Source: Bacillota bacterium (lineage in GTDB: Bacteria > Bacillota > Clostridia > Christensenellales > Aristaeellaceae). Taken from it: 64,000 nucleotides of DNA. Under the pieces are notes generated by a model that worked only from the letters and a program-made list of their open reading frames with translations, did no database searches and had not been told where the DNA came from. Of this stretch, positions 9,762 to 18,072 are shown piece by piece. Made by a program: the position numbers and the translations under genes. Where the stretch lies: assembly GCA_023404345.1 (NCBI GenBank), contig JAEYCB010000041.1, forward strand, positions 1-64,000. Direction: 5' to 3'. Numbering within the stretch: position 1 is the first letter of the stretch; the number at the start of each line of letters is the position of its first letter.

Positions 9762-12435
9762 ATCGCTTTGGGCCCTGGCGCTGATTCCCCTGGGCCTGGC
9801 TGCGGTATGGCTGATTGACCGCCATTACCGGGTGTGCCGCAGGTCGCTGCGCCGTCGTGTGACGCTCTGTGCGCGCCTGCTTCTGTGCCTTGTGCTAGCA
9901 CTGGCCGTGGCCGGTCCGTCGGTATTGAGCGCGTCGGGCGCGGCACAGCGTTGGGTGCTGATGGACGTGTCGGATTCCACCCGCCAGCTTCGCGCACAGG
10001 CGGAGGAAACCGTCAGCCGGGCGCTTGCGCGCCTGCCGCAGGGGCAGGAGGCCGGCGTGATTGCCTTCGGAGCAGATGCCATGGTGGACACGCCTGCCAG
10101 CGGCGCCCCCGCCTTCAGGGGCGCAAATGCCAGCGTAGATCGGTCGGGCAGCGACTTGGACGGCGCGCTGCGTCTGGCGGCTGCTCTGCTGCCAAGCGGC
10201 GGTAACGGTGGAGTAACCATTGTAAGCGACGGCAAGGCGGCGCTGTCCCCTGCCACGATGGATCTGATGGCCGCCGCAGGCGTGCGCGTGGAGGTGCTGC
10301 CGTTGGAGACGGCTTTGGGCACGGATGCGCAGATCAGCGACCTGAGTGTCCCGGCCGAGGCATATGAAGGGCAGAGCATACCCCTTTCGGTCACCATAGA
10401 CGCAAATGCGGATATGACAGCCACACTCGTGCTATACCAGAACGGCGAGCCTACCGATACCCGCGAGGTGTCGCTGAAAGCGGGAGAGAACCGCTATGCC
10501 TTTTCCCTTCAAGCACAAAAGACCGGTATTGTTACCTATGAGGCGCGTCTGACCAGAGGAGAGGATGAACAAAGCCAGAATAACCGGCTTGCAGCCTATG
10601 CACGCGTGCTGGGCGCGCCGGGCGTGCTGCTGGTGGAGAAATCCGGCACGGCGGAGAAGCTGTTTTCTGCGTCCGGCATGCGGGTGGAGTGCATCTCTCC
10701 CTCCGCCATGCCCTTTGGCACGGAAGACTATCTGGCCTATGATGCGGTTGTTCTGAACAACATTGACTATGATGCTGCCACGCAAAAGCAGTGGCAGGCG
10801 CTGGACCAGGCCGTCCGCACCCTGGGACGCGGCCTGTTGGTGCTGGGCGGCGATTCCAGCTATGCCCTGGGCGGCTACCGGGGCACACTGCTGGAGGAGC
10901 TTTTGCCCGTGAATATCGACGTGCGCAACAAGCAGCGCATGCCGGCTCTTTCGCTGGTAATCTGCATCGACAAATCCGGCAGTATGACAGAGGGACAGTT
11001 CGGGGCCACGCGTATCGAGGCGGCCAAGGAAGCCGCCATGAGCGCCGTGGAGGTGCTGGGCGAGCGCGATAACATCGGCGTGATCGGCTTTGACGACACG
11101 GCCAAATGGGTGGTGCCCTTCCAGAGCGTAAGCAACCTGAGCGATGTGCAAAGCCAGATCGGCACCCTGCGCGCAGATGGCGGCACAGCATTTTATTCCG
11201 CGCTGGACGAAGCCTACCGTGTGCTGCAGGCCGCTCAAACGCCGCAAAAACATGTCATTTTCCTCTCCGATGGCCAGCCTGCTGATAAGGGCTTTGAAAA
11301 TATCGCCCTGGCCATGCAAAAATCAGGTATCACGCTAACGACCGTGGCAGTGGGCAGCGGCGCCAATACCCAGCTGATGCGTTTGCTTTCTACGCTGGGC
11401 GGAGGACGTGCCTACGAGGTAGGCGAGTTTGACAGCATTCCCAAGATTTTTACCAAGGAAACCATGCTCGTAAGCGACAGCTACGTAAAAAACCACACCT
11501 TTACTCCCGTGATTCTGGAAGGGCAGGCCTTGTCGGGCTTTGAGGGGCTGCCGCAGGTGGACGGCTATCTGTGCACCGCAGAAAAACCTACCGCGACCGT
11601 AACACTGGCCAGTGATACCGAGGACCCGCTGTTTTCTTGGTGGAATGCGGGTGCCGGGAAGGTGGCCGCATGGACCAGCGATGTGGAGGGCGCCTGGACC
11701 GGCGCATTCATGGCCTGGCAGGATGCGCCGCGCTTCTTCGGCGGCGTGCTTTCCCGCCTGCTATCCGGCGCACAGCACGAAGGCGAGTTGACTGCACAGG
11801 TGCAGGACGGTGCGGTGCATATCCGCTATACGCTGCAAAATGCCGCTTCGGGCGCTGCAGAAGCCGCCGTGACATTGCCAGACGGCACGCAAAAGACGAT
11901 TCGTCTTGATGAAACCGCTCCCGGACAATATGAGGGAAATGTGCCCTCCGCGCAGGAAGGGGCCTACGCCGTGCGCGTCACCTATGCGGACGGGGACGGA
12001 ACCGTCCATGCGCAGGAGGGTGGCGCGGTGCGTGGCTTCTCCGGAGAATATGATCTGCGCGTGCAGCCGAATCAAAGCCTGGAGGAACTGGCAGCCCGCA
12101 CGGGCGGGCGTGTGCTGACGGGCGAGGAGGATTTCTGGGCTACGCCCATATCCCCGGCCACGGGCCGGACGGCGCTGCGCCCGATGCTTTTGTGGCTGGC
12201 GCTCATGCTGCTGGTGATGGACATCGCGCTGCGCAAGCTCCCTTGGGAGGATGCACTGGCCGTCGTTACGGGCCGCCGCACCAAGCGGGAGGAGCAGCCC
12301 AGGGAGCCGCGTCCTGCCCGAAAATCCGGACCCGGCAGGCATCGCCCGCAGGACGATGACCGCCAGAGACAGAAAGCCGCGCAGGACACCGCCGAAGCGC
12401 TGTTGGCCGCCAAGGCAGCACGCAGGCAAAAATGA
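9745..12435 (+). CDS. Large membrane protein with vWA and amidotransferase-like domains
   Basis: The product has 896 residues. The GTG start at 9745 is supported by GGAGGTGAG at 9731-9739. Two N-terminal membrane helices precede a first vWA-like region (DVSDS, about residue 74). A glutamine-amidotransferase-like fold follows (LLVLGGDSSYALGGY, about residue 370), then a second vWA domain with a complete metal site (DKSGSM near residue 411, GGTAF, LSDGQP). A last helix near residue 815 precedes a highly charged cytoplasmic tail rich in Arg, Lys and Gln. It is the last gene of the operon; a weak hairpin overlaps its stop. Homologues are annotated only as vWA or glutamine-amidotransferase proteins; the function is unknown. 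Confidence 0.9.
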   Translation: MGLAFESLWALALIPLGLAAVWLIDRHYRVCRRSLRRRVTLCARLLLCLVLALAVAGPSVLSASGAAQRWVLMDVSDSTRQLRAQAEETVSRALARLPQGQEAGVIAFGADAMVDTPASGAPAFRGANASVDRSGSDLDGALRLAAALLPSGGNGGVTIVSDGKAALSPATMDLMAAAGVRVEVLPLETALGTDAQISDLSVPAEAYEGQSIPLSVTIDANADMTATLVLYQNGEPTDTREVSLKAGENRYAFSLQAQKTGIVTYEARLTRGEDEQSQNNRLAAYARVLGAPGVLLVEKSGTAEKLFSASGMRVECISPSAMPFGTEDYLAYDAVVLNNIDYDAATQKQWQALDQAVRTLGRGLLVLGGDSSYALGGYRGTLLEELLPVNIDVRNKQRMPALSLVICIDKSGSMTEGQFGATRIEAAKEAAMSAVEVLGERDNIGVIGFDDTAKWVVPFQSVSNLSDVQSQIGTLRADGGTAFYSALDEAYRVLQAAQTPQKHVIFLSDGQPADKGFENIALAMQKSGITLTTVAVGSGANTQLMRLLSTLGGGRAYEVGEFDSIPKIFTKETMLVSDSYVKNHTFTPVILEGQALSGFEGLPQVDGYLCTAEKPTATVTLASDTEDPLFSWWNAGAGKVAAWTSDVEGAWTGAFMAWQDAPRFFGGVLSRLLSGAQHEGELTAQVQDGAVHIRYTLQNAASGAAEAAVTLPDGTQKTIRLDETAPGQYEGNVPSAQEGAYAVRVTYADGDGTVHAQEGGAVRGFSGEYDLRVQPNQSLEELAARTGGRVLTGEEDFWATPISPATGRTALRPMLLWLALMLLVMDIALRKLPWEDALAVVTGRRTKREEQPREPRPARKSGPGRHRPQDDDRQRQKAAQDTAEALLAAKAARRQK

Positions 12436-12454
12436 TGCGAAATCTCATCATTTT
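12429..12454 (+). terminator. Weak terminator at the end of the vWA operon
   Basis: A 9-bp A/T-rich stem (12429-12437 with 12446-12454) overlaps the stop codon and ends in four T residues. It is weaker than the other terminators here, so read-through into the DUF4342 gene is possible. Confidence 0.4.
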
Positions 12455-12555
12455 CTCATGAAGCTCTTTTAAAATCCTCAAGCATTCCGGCGCGAATTGT
12501 GGTAAGATGACATCGTTCCATCAGGGGAGCATCGTACCGCAAGGAGGCAGAAAGC

Positions 12556-13188
12556 ATGGCAAAGTACACCTTTGAGGACATCGAAATTCTGCGGCAGAAG
12601 AGCGGCATTTCCTATGAGGAGGCCGTGAACCTGCTGGAGTATCACAATGGAAGTCTGGCCAGGGCGCTGGTTGATCTGGAGAAAAACGGGCGGCTCAAGA
12701 CCGGCCCCACCTCCAACAATGCGGGAAAAAGCGCCAAGGGCGTGTTCACCTTTCTCTACCGGCTCAGGCTGCGCGTGCGCAAGGATGAGGCCGTGGTGGT
12801 GAACCTCAGTTCGCTGTTTGTGCTGCTCACGTTGATTACCGCGCCGCATATCTGCATCATCGGGCTGATTGTGTCGTTGGCGCTGGGCTACCGTATCAAT
12901 ATCGATCGCGACAGCCGCGAGTTTTCCTCCGAAACGTTCGACAGCATGGTTAAAAACGCCAAGGAAAATGTGCAGCATACGGTGTCCAGCTTCGCCCAGC
13001 AGTTTTCCCAGAGCAGCGGCAAAGCCCAGGAACGCTCCCAGGAGGAGCCGCAGGCCCGCCCTACGCCGCCGCCCCGCACCGAAAGCGCCGCCAGCGGCAC
13101 ACGCCCCGTGAACGTGCAATTTCCGGACGGCGGCAGCGTGGATATTCGGGATGACGGCGACGGCTATCACGAGGCAGATATCCGCTAA
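12556..13188 (+). CDS. DUF4342 / UBA-like domain membrane protein
   Basis: This 210-residue protein begins with a UBA-like three-helix domain of the DUF4342 type (residues 1-45, with ISYEEAVNLLEY and ALVDLEK). A strongly hydrophobic segment follows near residues 80-112, then a disordered tail rich in Gln, Pro and Ser. AAGGAGG lies 8 bases before the ATG. It stands between the vWA operon and the two-component genes and is followed by a clear terminator, so it is probably a single-gene unit or the tail of the previous operon. The role of the family is not known. Confidence 0.85.
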   Translation: MAKYTFEDIEILRQKSGISYEEAVNLLEYHNGSLARALVDLEKNGRLKTGPTSNNAGKSAKGVFTFLYRLRLRVRKDEAVVVNLSSLFVLLTLITAPHICIIGLIVSLALGYRINIDRDSREFSSETFDSMVKNAKENVQHTVSSFAQQFSQSSGKAQERSQEEPQARPTPPPRTESAASGTRPVNVQFPDGGSVDIRDDGDGYHEADIR

Positions 13189-13193
13189 ACCGG

Positions 13194-13217
13194 AAGGGTC
13201 CCGAATGGGGCCCTTTT
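13194..13217 (+). terminator. Rho-independent terminator
   Basis: An 8-bp stem with one G-T wobble (13194-13201 with 13208-13215) and a small loop ends in TTTT. It separates the DUF4342 gene from the two-component system. Confidence 0.7.
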
Positions 13218-13254
13218 GGCCTGCTTTTCAAAAACAAGGGGCAAGGAGCGAGCT

Positions 13255-13935
13255 ATGAGCAAAATTTTGATTGTTGAGGACGAGGTGAAAATTGCCCGCT
13301 TCGTGACGCTGGAACTGGAGCACGAGGGGTACGAGGTGAAGGCGGCGCACGACGGACGCACAGGGCTTGCACTGTGCGAAAGCTGGCAGCCCGATTTGAT
13401 GATCCTGGATCTGATGCTGCCGGAGCTGAGCGGAATTGAGGTGTGCCGTCGCCTGAGGCAAACCAGCGATGTACCTATCATCATGCTGACTGCCAAGGAC
13501 GACGTAAGCGACAAGGTGATGGGGCTGGATATGGGCGCGGACGATTATATGACCAAACCCTTTGCCATCGAGGAACTGCTGGCCCGCATCCGGGTGAACC
13601 TGAAAAAGCACCGCGCAGACCGCACAGTAGGCACTGGCGCGCGCACAGCGGGGAAGCTGCGCATCGAGCCGGCCAGCTATGGCGCCAGCTTCGACGGCGA
13701 ACCCATCATGCTGACGAAGAAAGAATTCGATCTGCTCAACTACCTCTGGCAGCACGAGGGCACAGCCGTTACGCGTGACGAGCTGCTCAGCAATGTATGG
13801 GGATACGAGTTTGCGGGCGACACCAACATCGTGGACGTATACATCCGCTATCTGCGTCAGAAGATCGACGACAGGTTCGGCGTAAAAACCATACATACCA
13901 TCCGTGCGGTGGGCTACATGTTCCGCTATGAGTAA
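13255..13935 (+). CDS. OmpR-family response regulator
   Basis: This 226-residue transcription factor has an N-terminal receiver domain: acidic pair in VEDE, phospho-acceptor Asp in MILDLMLP near residue 51, conserved Lys in MTKPF. The C-terminal winged-helix DNA-binding domain shows LTKKEFDLL and the usual ending RAVGYMFRYE. The ATG at 13255 is preceded by AAGGAG. It overlaps the kinase gene by 8 bases, so the pair is co-translated. Target genes cannot be read from the sequence. Confidence 0.95.
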   Translation: MSKILIVEDEVKIARFVTLELEHEGYEVKAAHDGRTGLALCESWQPDLMILDLMLPELSGIEVCRRLRQTSDVPIIMLTAKDDVSDKVMGLDMGADDYMTKPFAIEELLARIRVNLKKHRADRTVGTGARTAGKLRIEPASYGASFDGEPIMLTKKEFDLLNYLWQHEGTAVTRDELLSNVWGYEFAGDTNIVDVYIRYLRQKIDDRFGVKTIHTIRAVGYMFRYE

Positions 13936-15379
13936 GAAAAAGAAAAAAGACCGGAGCCAAAGCGCGCAGGAGGCCGGATGGCCCCTGGGTGCAGCTACGC
14001 GCAGGGAAAAGAAAGCGGAAAACGGATTTGATCGCTTTTCCCGCTCAGTACACGGCACGCTGGTGCGGCTGCTGAGCAACCTGAGGCTGTCGCTTACGCT
14101 GCGCATTGCCCTGCACTTTTCGGGACAGCTGCTTTTGACCACTGTGCCGGTGCTGGTTACGGCAATGCTGGCGCTGTGCGTGGCCCAGTGGCCCGTGACA
14201 GGACGCGCGCTGGACGATTTGGCCGCCATGTCCCCGGCACAGGAGGGTGCATATACGCAGGAACAGCTGCAGGGACTGCCTTTTGCGGAGGCATACCTGC
14301 TGCCGCAGCCCTATGAGGGCGGTCTGGCGGGGCTAGCCCAGCGGCTGGGACTGCTGTTTTCCGATTTTCAGAAGGATGGACAGAGGCGTGTCATGCTCTA
14401 TGTGGATACCGTGGAAGGGGGCGTGGCGGCGGCCTGGCCCGTGGACGACCTGCTATATCAAATGAGCATTCTTTTCTGGGTGCTTCTGTGCTTGGATCTG
14501 TACCGGGTGGGCTACTTTCTCAATCACCGCGACCGGCTGAACCGGCGTGTGCTCAAGCCCATTACCGACATGGCTGAAACCGCCGCGGCCCTCAGTGCCA
14601 ACAACCTGAGCGACCGCATCAGCGTGGAGGGCGCCAAAAATGAGCTCAAAGACTTGGCGCTGGTGATCAACGGCATGCTGGACCGCATCGAGCTGAGCTA
14701 CAACAGCCAAAAGCAGTTCGTCAGTGACGCGTCCCACGAACTACGTACACCTATCGCGGTGATCCAGGGCTATGTGGGCATGTTGGAGCGTTGGGGCAAA
14801 ACCGATAAAGCCGTCCTGGACGAGGGCATCAGCGCTATATCGCAGGAGGCTGCCAGCATGAAGGAACTGGTGGAACGCCTGCTTTTTCTGGCCCGGCATG
14901 ACAAAAAGACCCTTATGCTGGAAATGGAGGCCTTTGACCCCCTGGAGGTAATGAGCGAGGTGCACCGCGAGGCCAGGCTGCTTTCACCTGTGCATCGCTT
15001 TGAGCTGAGCCCCGCGCAAAGTGCCCGCATCAGCGCTGATAAGGGTATGATCAAGCAGCTGATGCGGATTCTGGTGGACAACGCCATCAAGTATACGCCC
15101 GCAGGGGCCAGCATCACCCTGGGAGTCAGGCGCGACAGCCGCACCTGTTATCTAAGCGTAACAGATACGGGAGCGGGTATTTCCGCCGAGGATTTGCCCA
15201 AGGTATTCGACCGATTCTATCGCTGTGACGAGGCCCGAAAATCACAGACCAGCGGGCACGGGCTGGGGCTGAGCATCGCCCGCATTATTGTGGCGGCGCA
15301 TGGCGGGCATCTTAAGGTGCGCAGCAAGGTGGGGGCCGGCACCACGTTTACCGCCTGCCTGCCGCTGGAAAAGACATGA
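13928..15379 (+). CDS. Sensor histidine kinase
   Basis: The 483-residue membrane kinase is the partner of the preceding regulator. It has a basic N-terminus, a first helix near residues 60-85, an extracytoplasmic sensor region of about 90 residues, a second helix near residues 178-200 and a HAMP linker. The dimerisation domain carries the phosphorylated His in SHELRTP, and the ATPase domain has DNAIKY, DTGAGIS and GHGLGLS. The ATG at 13928 overlaps the regulator stop. It ends 10 bases from the convergent capA-type gene with no obvious terminator between them. Confidence 0.95.
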   Translation: MSKKKKKDRSQSAQEAGWPLGAATRREKKAENGFDRFSRSVHGTLVRLLSNLRLSLTLRIALHFSGQLLLTTVPVLVTAMLALCVAQWPVTGRALDDLAAMSPAQEGAYTQEQLQGLPFAEAYLLPQPYEGGLAGLAQRLGLLFSDFQKDGQRRVMLYVDTVEGGVAAAWPVDDLLYQMSILFWVLLCLDLYRVGYFLNHRDRLNRRVLKPITDMAETAAALSANNLSDRISVEGAKNELKDLALVINGMLDRIELSYNSQKQFVSDASHELRTPIAVIQGYVGMLERWGKTDKAVLDEGISAISQEAASMKELVERLLFLARHDKKTLMLEMEAFDPLEVMSEVHREARLLSPVHRFELSPAQSARISADKGMIKQLMRILVDNAIKYTPAGASITLGVRRDSRTCYLSVTDTGAGISAEDLPKVFDRFYRCDEARKSQTSGHGLGLSIARIIVAAHGGHLKVRSKVGAGTTFTACLPLEKT

Positions 15380-15389
15380 GCAACTCGCG

Positions 15390-16391
15390 TTAGCCCGCCG
15401 GGAACCACATCTCCGGATCAATTTCCATTTCGCTGTCATCCTGAATCAGCCTCATGATGCGGTCATAATCCTCGCCCTGAGCCCATTCGGGCTGAAAGTT
15501 GTTGCGCGGCCGGTCACTGGAGGTGAGCACCGGCAAAAGCCGCAGCTTCGCGCCCTGATAGGCTCCGTCGTCAAAACAAAGCGATACCTGGGCTACCATC
15601 GCGTCAAAGGTGGTCATCTCGTGCGTGCCGCCAAACACCAGATTGCCAAGACTCCATAAAATCAGACTGCCCCGCCGGTGCTCCACCCCTTGCACGCAGT
15701 GCGGGTGCGTGCCCACCACGATGTCCGCGCCGTGCTCAATGGCGTAATCCGCCATACGCCGCTGGGTTTGGTTATGGGTCGGGCTGTATTCCTTTCCCCA
15801 ATGAAAAGAATAGATGATTGCGTCGCAGCCAGCCTCCTTGAGCGCCTCCAAATCGTTGTATACGGGCGCCTTGCGGTCCAGATACACAGTTTCGCGGCAG
15901 CCCGCAAAGCCGATGCGATAGCCGTTTATCTCCACCACCGAGCGGTAGGTGTAGCCACTGTAGCCGATGCCGGCATTCTCCAGCGCGGAGCGTGTGCTTT
16001 CACGGCCGCTGCCGCCGAAGTCGATATAATGGTTGTTGGCGATGTTAACCTGCTCAATGCCAGCCGCTGTGAGAATACCGGTATAGGACGGGGAGCCGCG
16101 GAAGGTGAATTCCTTGCCGCGAGCATGGCCCTCGGAGTGGCTTTGCAGCACGGTTTCCAGGTTGACCAGGCTGATGTCATCATTCAAAAACGGCTCCGAA
16201 ATTTTTGCAAAACACCAGTCAAAGCCTTTATCGGCAATCAGGGTGTCGAAGGTTTCGGCGTCGTTTTTCCATTCCTCGCGCGTGCCCAGCACGCAATCGC
16301 CGCCCAGAGTGATCACCACTTCGTCCGCCCGTGCCGCACAGGCGGTAAAAGCCAGCCAGACCGTAAATGCAAACAAAGCGATGCGCCGCAT
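15390..16391 (-). CDS. Secreted CapA-family (PGA_cap) phosphoesterase-like protein
   Basis: The product has 333 residues. The ATG at 16391 was chosen because AAAGGGAGG precedes it and a signal peptide starts there. CapA-family proteins have a calcineurin-like metallophosphatase fold. Motifs seen here are LGGDCVLG at the start of the mature protein, VNLETVL, ANNHYIDFGG, FHWGKEY and GTHPHCVQG, all placing putative metal ligands as expected. The founding member works in poly-gamma-glutamate capsule synthesis, but no capB/capC genes are nearby, so this is more likely a stand-alone cell-surface enzyme of unknown substrate. It is divergent from the MATE gene. Confidence 0.88.
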   Translation of the reverse strand: MRRIALFAFTVWLAFTACAARADEVVITLGGDCVLGTREEWKNDAETFDTLIADKGFDWCFAKISEPFLNDDISLVNLETVLQSHSEGHARGKEFTFRGSPSYTGILTAAGIEQVNIANNHYIDFGGSGRESTRSALENAGIGYSGYTYRSVVEINGYRIGFAGCRETVYLDRKAPVYNDLEALKEAGCDAIIYSFHWGKEYSPTHNQTQRRMADYAIEHGADIVVGTHPHCVQGVEHRRGSLILWSLGNLVFGGTHEMTTFDAMVAQVSLCFDDGAYQGAKLRLLPVLTSSDRPRNNFQPEWAQGEDYDRIMRLIQDDSEMEIDPEMWFPAG

Positions 16392-16591
16392 CCGTATATC
16401 CTCCCTTTTGTATCTGCTTGTACAATATAGGATGGATTTTGGATGCAATTGGTTTGTGGATGAAAATGGATTTACAAAGATTACAAAGTGGCAATGTGGA
16501 ATGATTTGTTCCATATGTTACCATGAAAGTTCTCTTTGCCAGATAAATGGTGTAGCACTTGAAAAAATGCATGCTTTCATGGAAAAATCCC
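16392..16591. other. AT-rich divergent intergenic region without gene
   Basis: This stretch between the divergent capA-type and MATE genes is visibly more AT-rich than its surroundings. It must contain the promoter for the minus-strand gene, but I see only poor matches. I find no supportable coding sequence or RNA gene. Confidence 0.5.
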
Positions 16592-16620
16592 TTGCAAATC
16601 ATCATCGACCGGCGTATACT
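16592..16620 (+). promoter_or_regulatory. SigA-type promoter of the MATE gene
   Basis: TTGCAA at 16592-16597 and TATACT at 16615-16620 are separated by exactly 17 bases. The predicted start of transcription lies about 35 bases before the gene's ATG. Confidence 0.7.
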
Positions 16621-16662
16621 GTGCGCCTGTATGACTACGATTTGGTAAAGGAGGCTGCCAGT

Positions 16663-18072
16663 ATGTCCGGAACACTTGTCCGGGACATGACTGAGGGTTC
16701 ACCCACGCGGCGAATTGTGGAATTTTTCTTTCCGCTGCTGTTTGGCCTTTTGTTTCAGCAGGTGTACAACATGGTGGATACCATTGTGGTGGGCAAGTTC
16801 CTGGGCGTGAAGGCGCTGGCAGGCGTTGGTTCCACGGGGTCTTTGAGTTTTCTGGTGCTGGGATTTTGCATTGGCGTGTGCAACGGCTTTGCCATCCCCG
16901 TGGCGCAAAAGTTCGGCGAACACGACTATCCCGGCCTGAAACGCTTCGTGGTCAACGCCATCATGCTTGCCGTGACCTTTTCGCTGGTGATGACGGTGGT
17001 GGTGTGCACTCTTTGCCGCCCGCTGCTAGGCTGGATGAATACCCCGGCGGATATTGTAGATAACGCCTTTGCGTATATTTTTGTGATTTTCCTGGGCATT
17101 CCGGTGGTATTTATCTACAATGTGCTGTTTAGCATCATCCGTTCGCTGGGGGATTCACGCACGCCGGTAATGTACCTGGTAATCTGTTCGCTGCTCAATG
17201 TGGCGCTGGATTTGCTGTTCATTCTTGCCTTTGGTATGGGCGTGGAGGGCGCGGCATGGGCCACGGTAATTTCACAGGCCGTTTCCTCGCTTCTGTGCGT
17301 CAATTATATCCGTCACTGCGACCTGCTCATCCTTACCCGGCGGGACTGGAAAATGGATAAGGACTGTGTGAAAAGGCTCATCGGCATGGGTGTGCCTACG
17401 GGATTGCAGTATTCTATCACGGCGATTGGCTCCATCGTGCTGCAGGCATCGGTCAACCTGCTGGGTTCCAGCTATGTGGCCAGCGTGGCGGCAGGCAGCA
17501 AGGTCAGCCAGCTGTTTTGCTGCCCCTTTGACGCACTGGGCAGCACCATGGCTACCTACGGTGGACAGAATGTTGGCGCGGGAAGGCTGGAACGCATCGG
17601 CAAGGGGCTGAAAAGCTGCTCGGCCATCGGTATCGTTTATTCGCTGGCGGCCTTTGCGGTGTTGTCGGTGTTTGGCGGAAATCTTGCCCAGATGTTTATG
17701 GATGCAAAAGAAACGCAGGTGATTGCAAACGCAGCCCTGTTTCTTGCTGTGAACTCGGCTGCATATATCCCGCTGGCCTTTGTCAACATCGTTCGCTTTT
17801 TGATTCAGGGACTGGGTTTTACCCGGCAGGCTGTATTTGCAGGCGTGCTGGAAATGGCCGCCCGCGTGATCGTAGGCGTGGTGATGGTGCCCGCGTTCGG
17901 CTACATTGCCGTGTGTGCTGCCAACCCATCCGCGTGGGTGGCAGCTGATCTGTTCCTGTTCCCCGCCTATGGCTGGGCCATGCGGCGACTGGTGGCTGCC
18001 CGTGAGGCAGAGGCAAAAAAAGCCCCGGCTATGCCGGGGGATACATGCAAAGATGCGCCAGCGGCGCGCTAG
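16663..18072 (+). CDS. MATE-family efflux transporter
   Basis: This 469-residue protein with about 12 membrane helices belongs to the MATE family, which exports drugs or metabolites in exchange for Na+ or H+. The N-terminal signature is FFPLLFGLLFQQVYNMVDTI with VGKFLGVKALAGVG just after. The ATG at 16663 follows AAAGGAGG; the frame stays open far upstream without support. Its 3' end contains the terminator of the convergent carboxypeptidase gene, and the two stop codons share the palindrome CTAG at 18069-18072. Substrate not predictable. Confidence 0.93.
   Translation: MSGTLVRDMTEGSPTRRIVEFFFPLLFGLLFQQVYNMVDTIVVGKFLGVKALAGVGSTGSLSFLVLGFCIGVCNGFAIPVAQKFGEHDYPGLKRFVVNAIMLAVTFSLVMTVVVCTLCRPLLGWMNTPADIVDNAFAYIFVIFLGIPVVFIYNVLFSIIRSLGDSRTPVMYLVICSLLNVALDLLFILAFGMGVEGAAWATVISQAVSSLLCVNYIRHCDLLILTRRDWKMDKDCVKRLIGMGVPTGLQYSITAIGSIVLQASVNLLGSSYVASVAAGSKVSQLFCCPFDALGSTMATYGGQNVGAGRLERIGKGLKSCSAIGIVYSLAAFAVLSVFGGNLAQMFMDAKETQVIANAALFLAVNSAAYIPLAFVNIVRFLIQGLGFTRQAVFAGVLEMAARVIVGVVMVPAFGYIAVCAANPSAWVAADLFLFPAYGWAMRRLVAAREAEAKKAPAMPGDTCKDAPAAR
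18015..18039 (-). terminator. Terminator of the dacA-like gene, located inside the MATE coding sequence
   Basis: Read on the minus strand, a perfect 7-bp G/C stem with a 3-base loop (18023-18029 with 18033-18039) is followed by seven T residues. It lies about 30 bases past the stop of the minus-strand carboxypeptidase gene but within the last codons of the plus-strand MATE gene. Confidence 0.8.
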
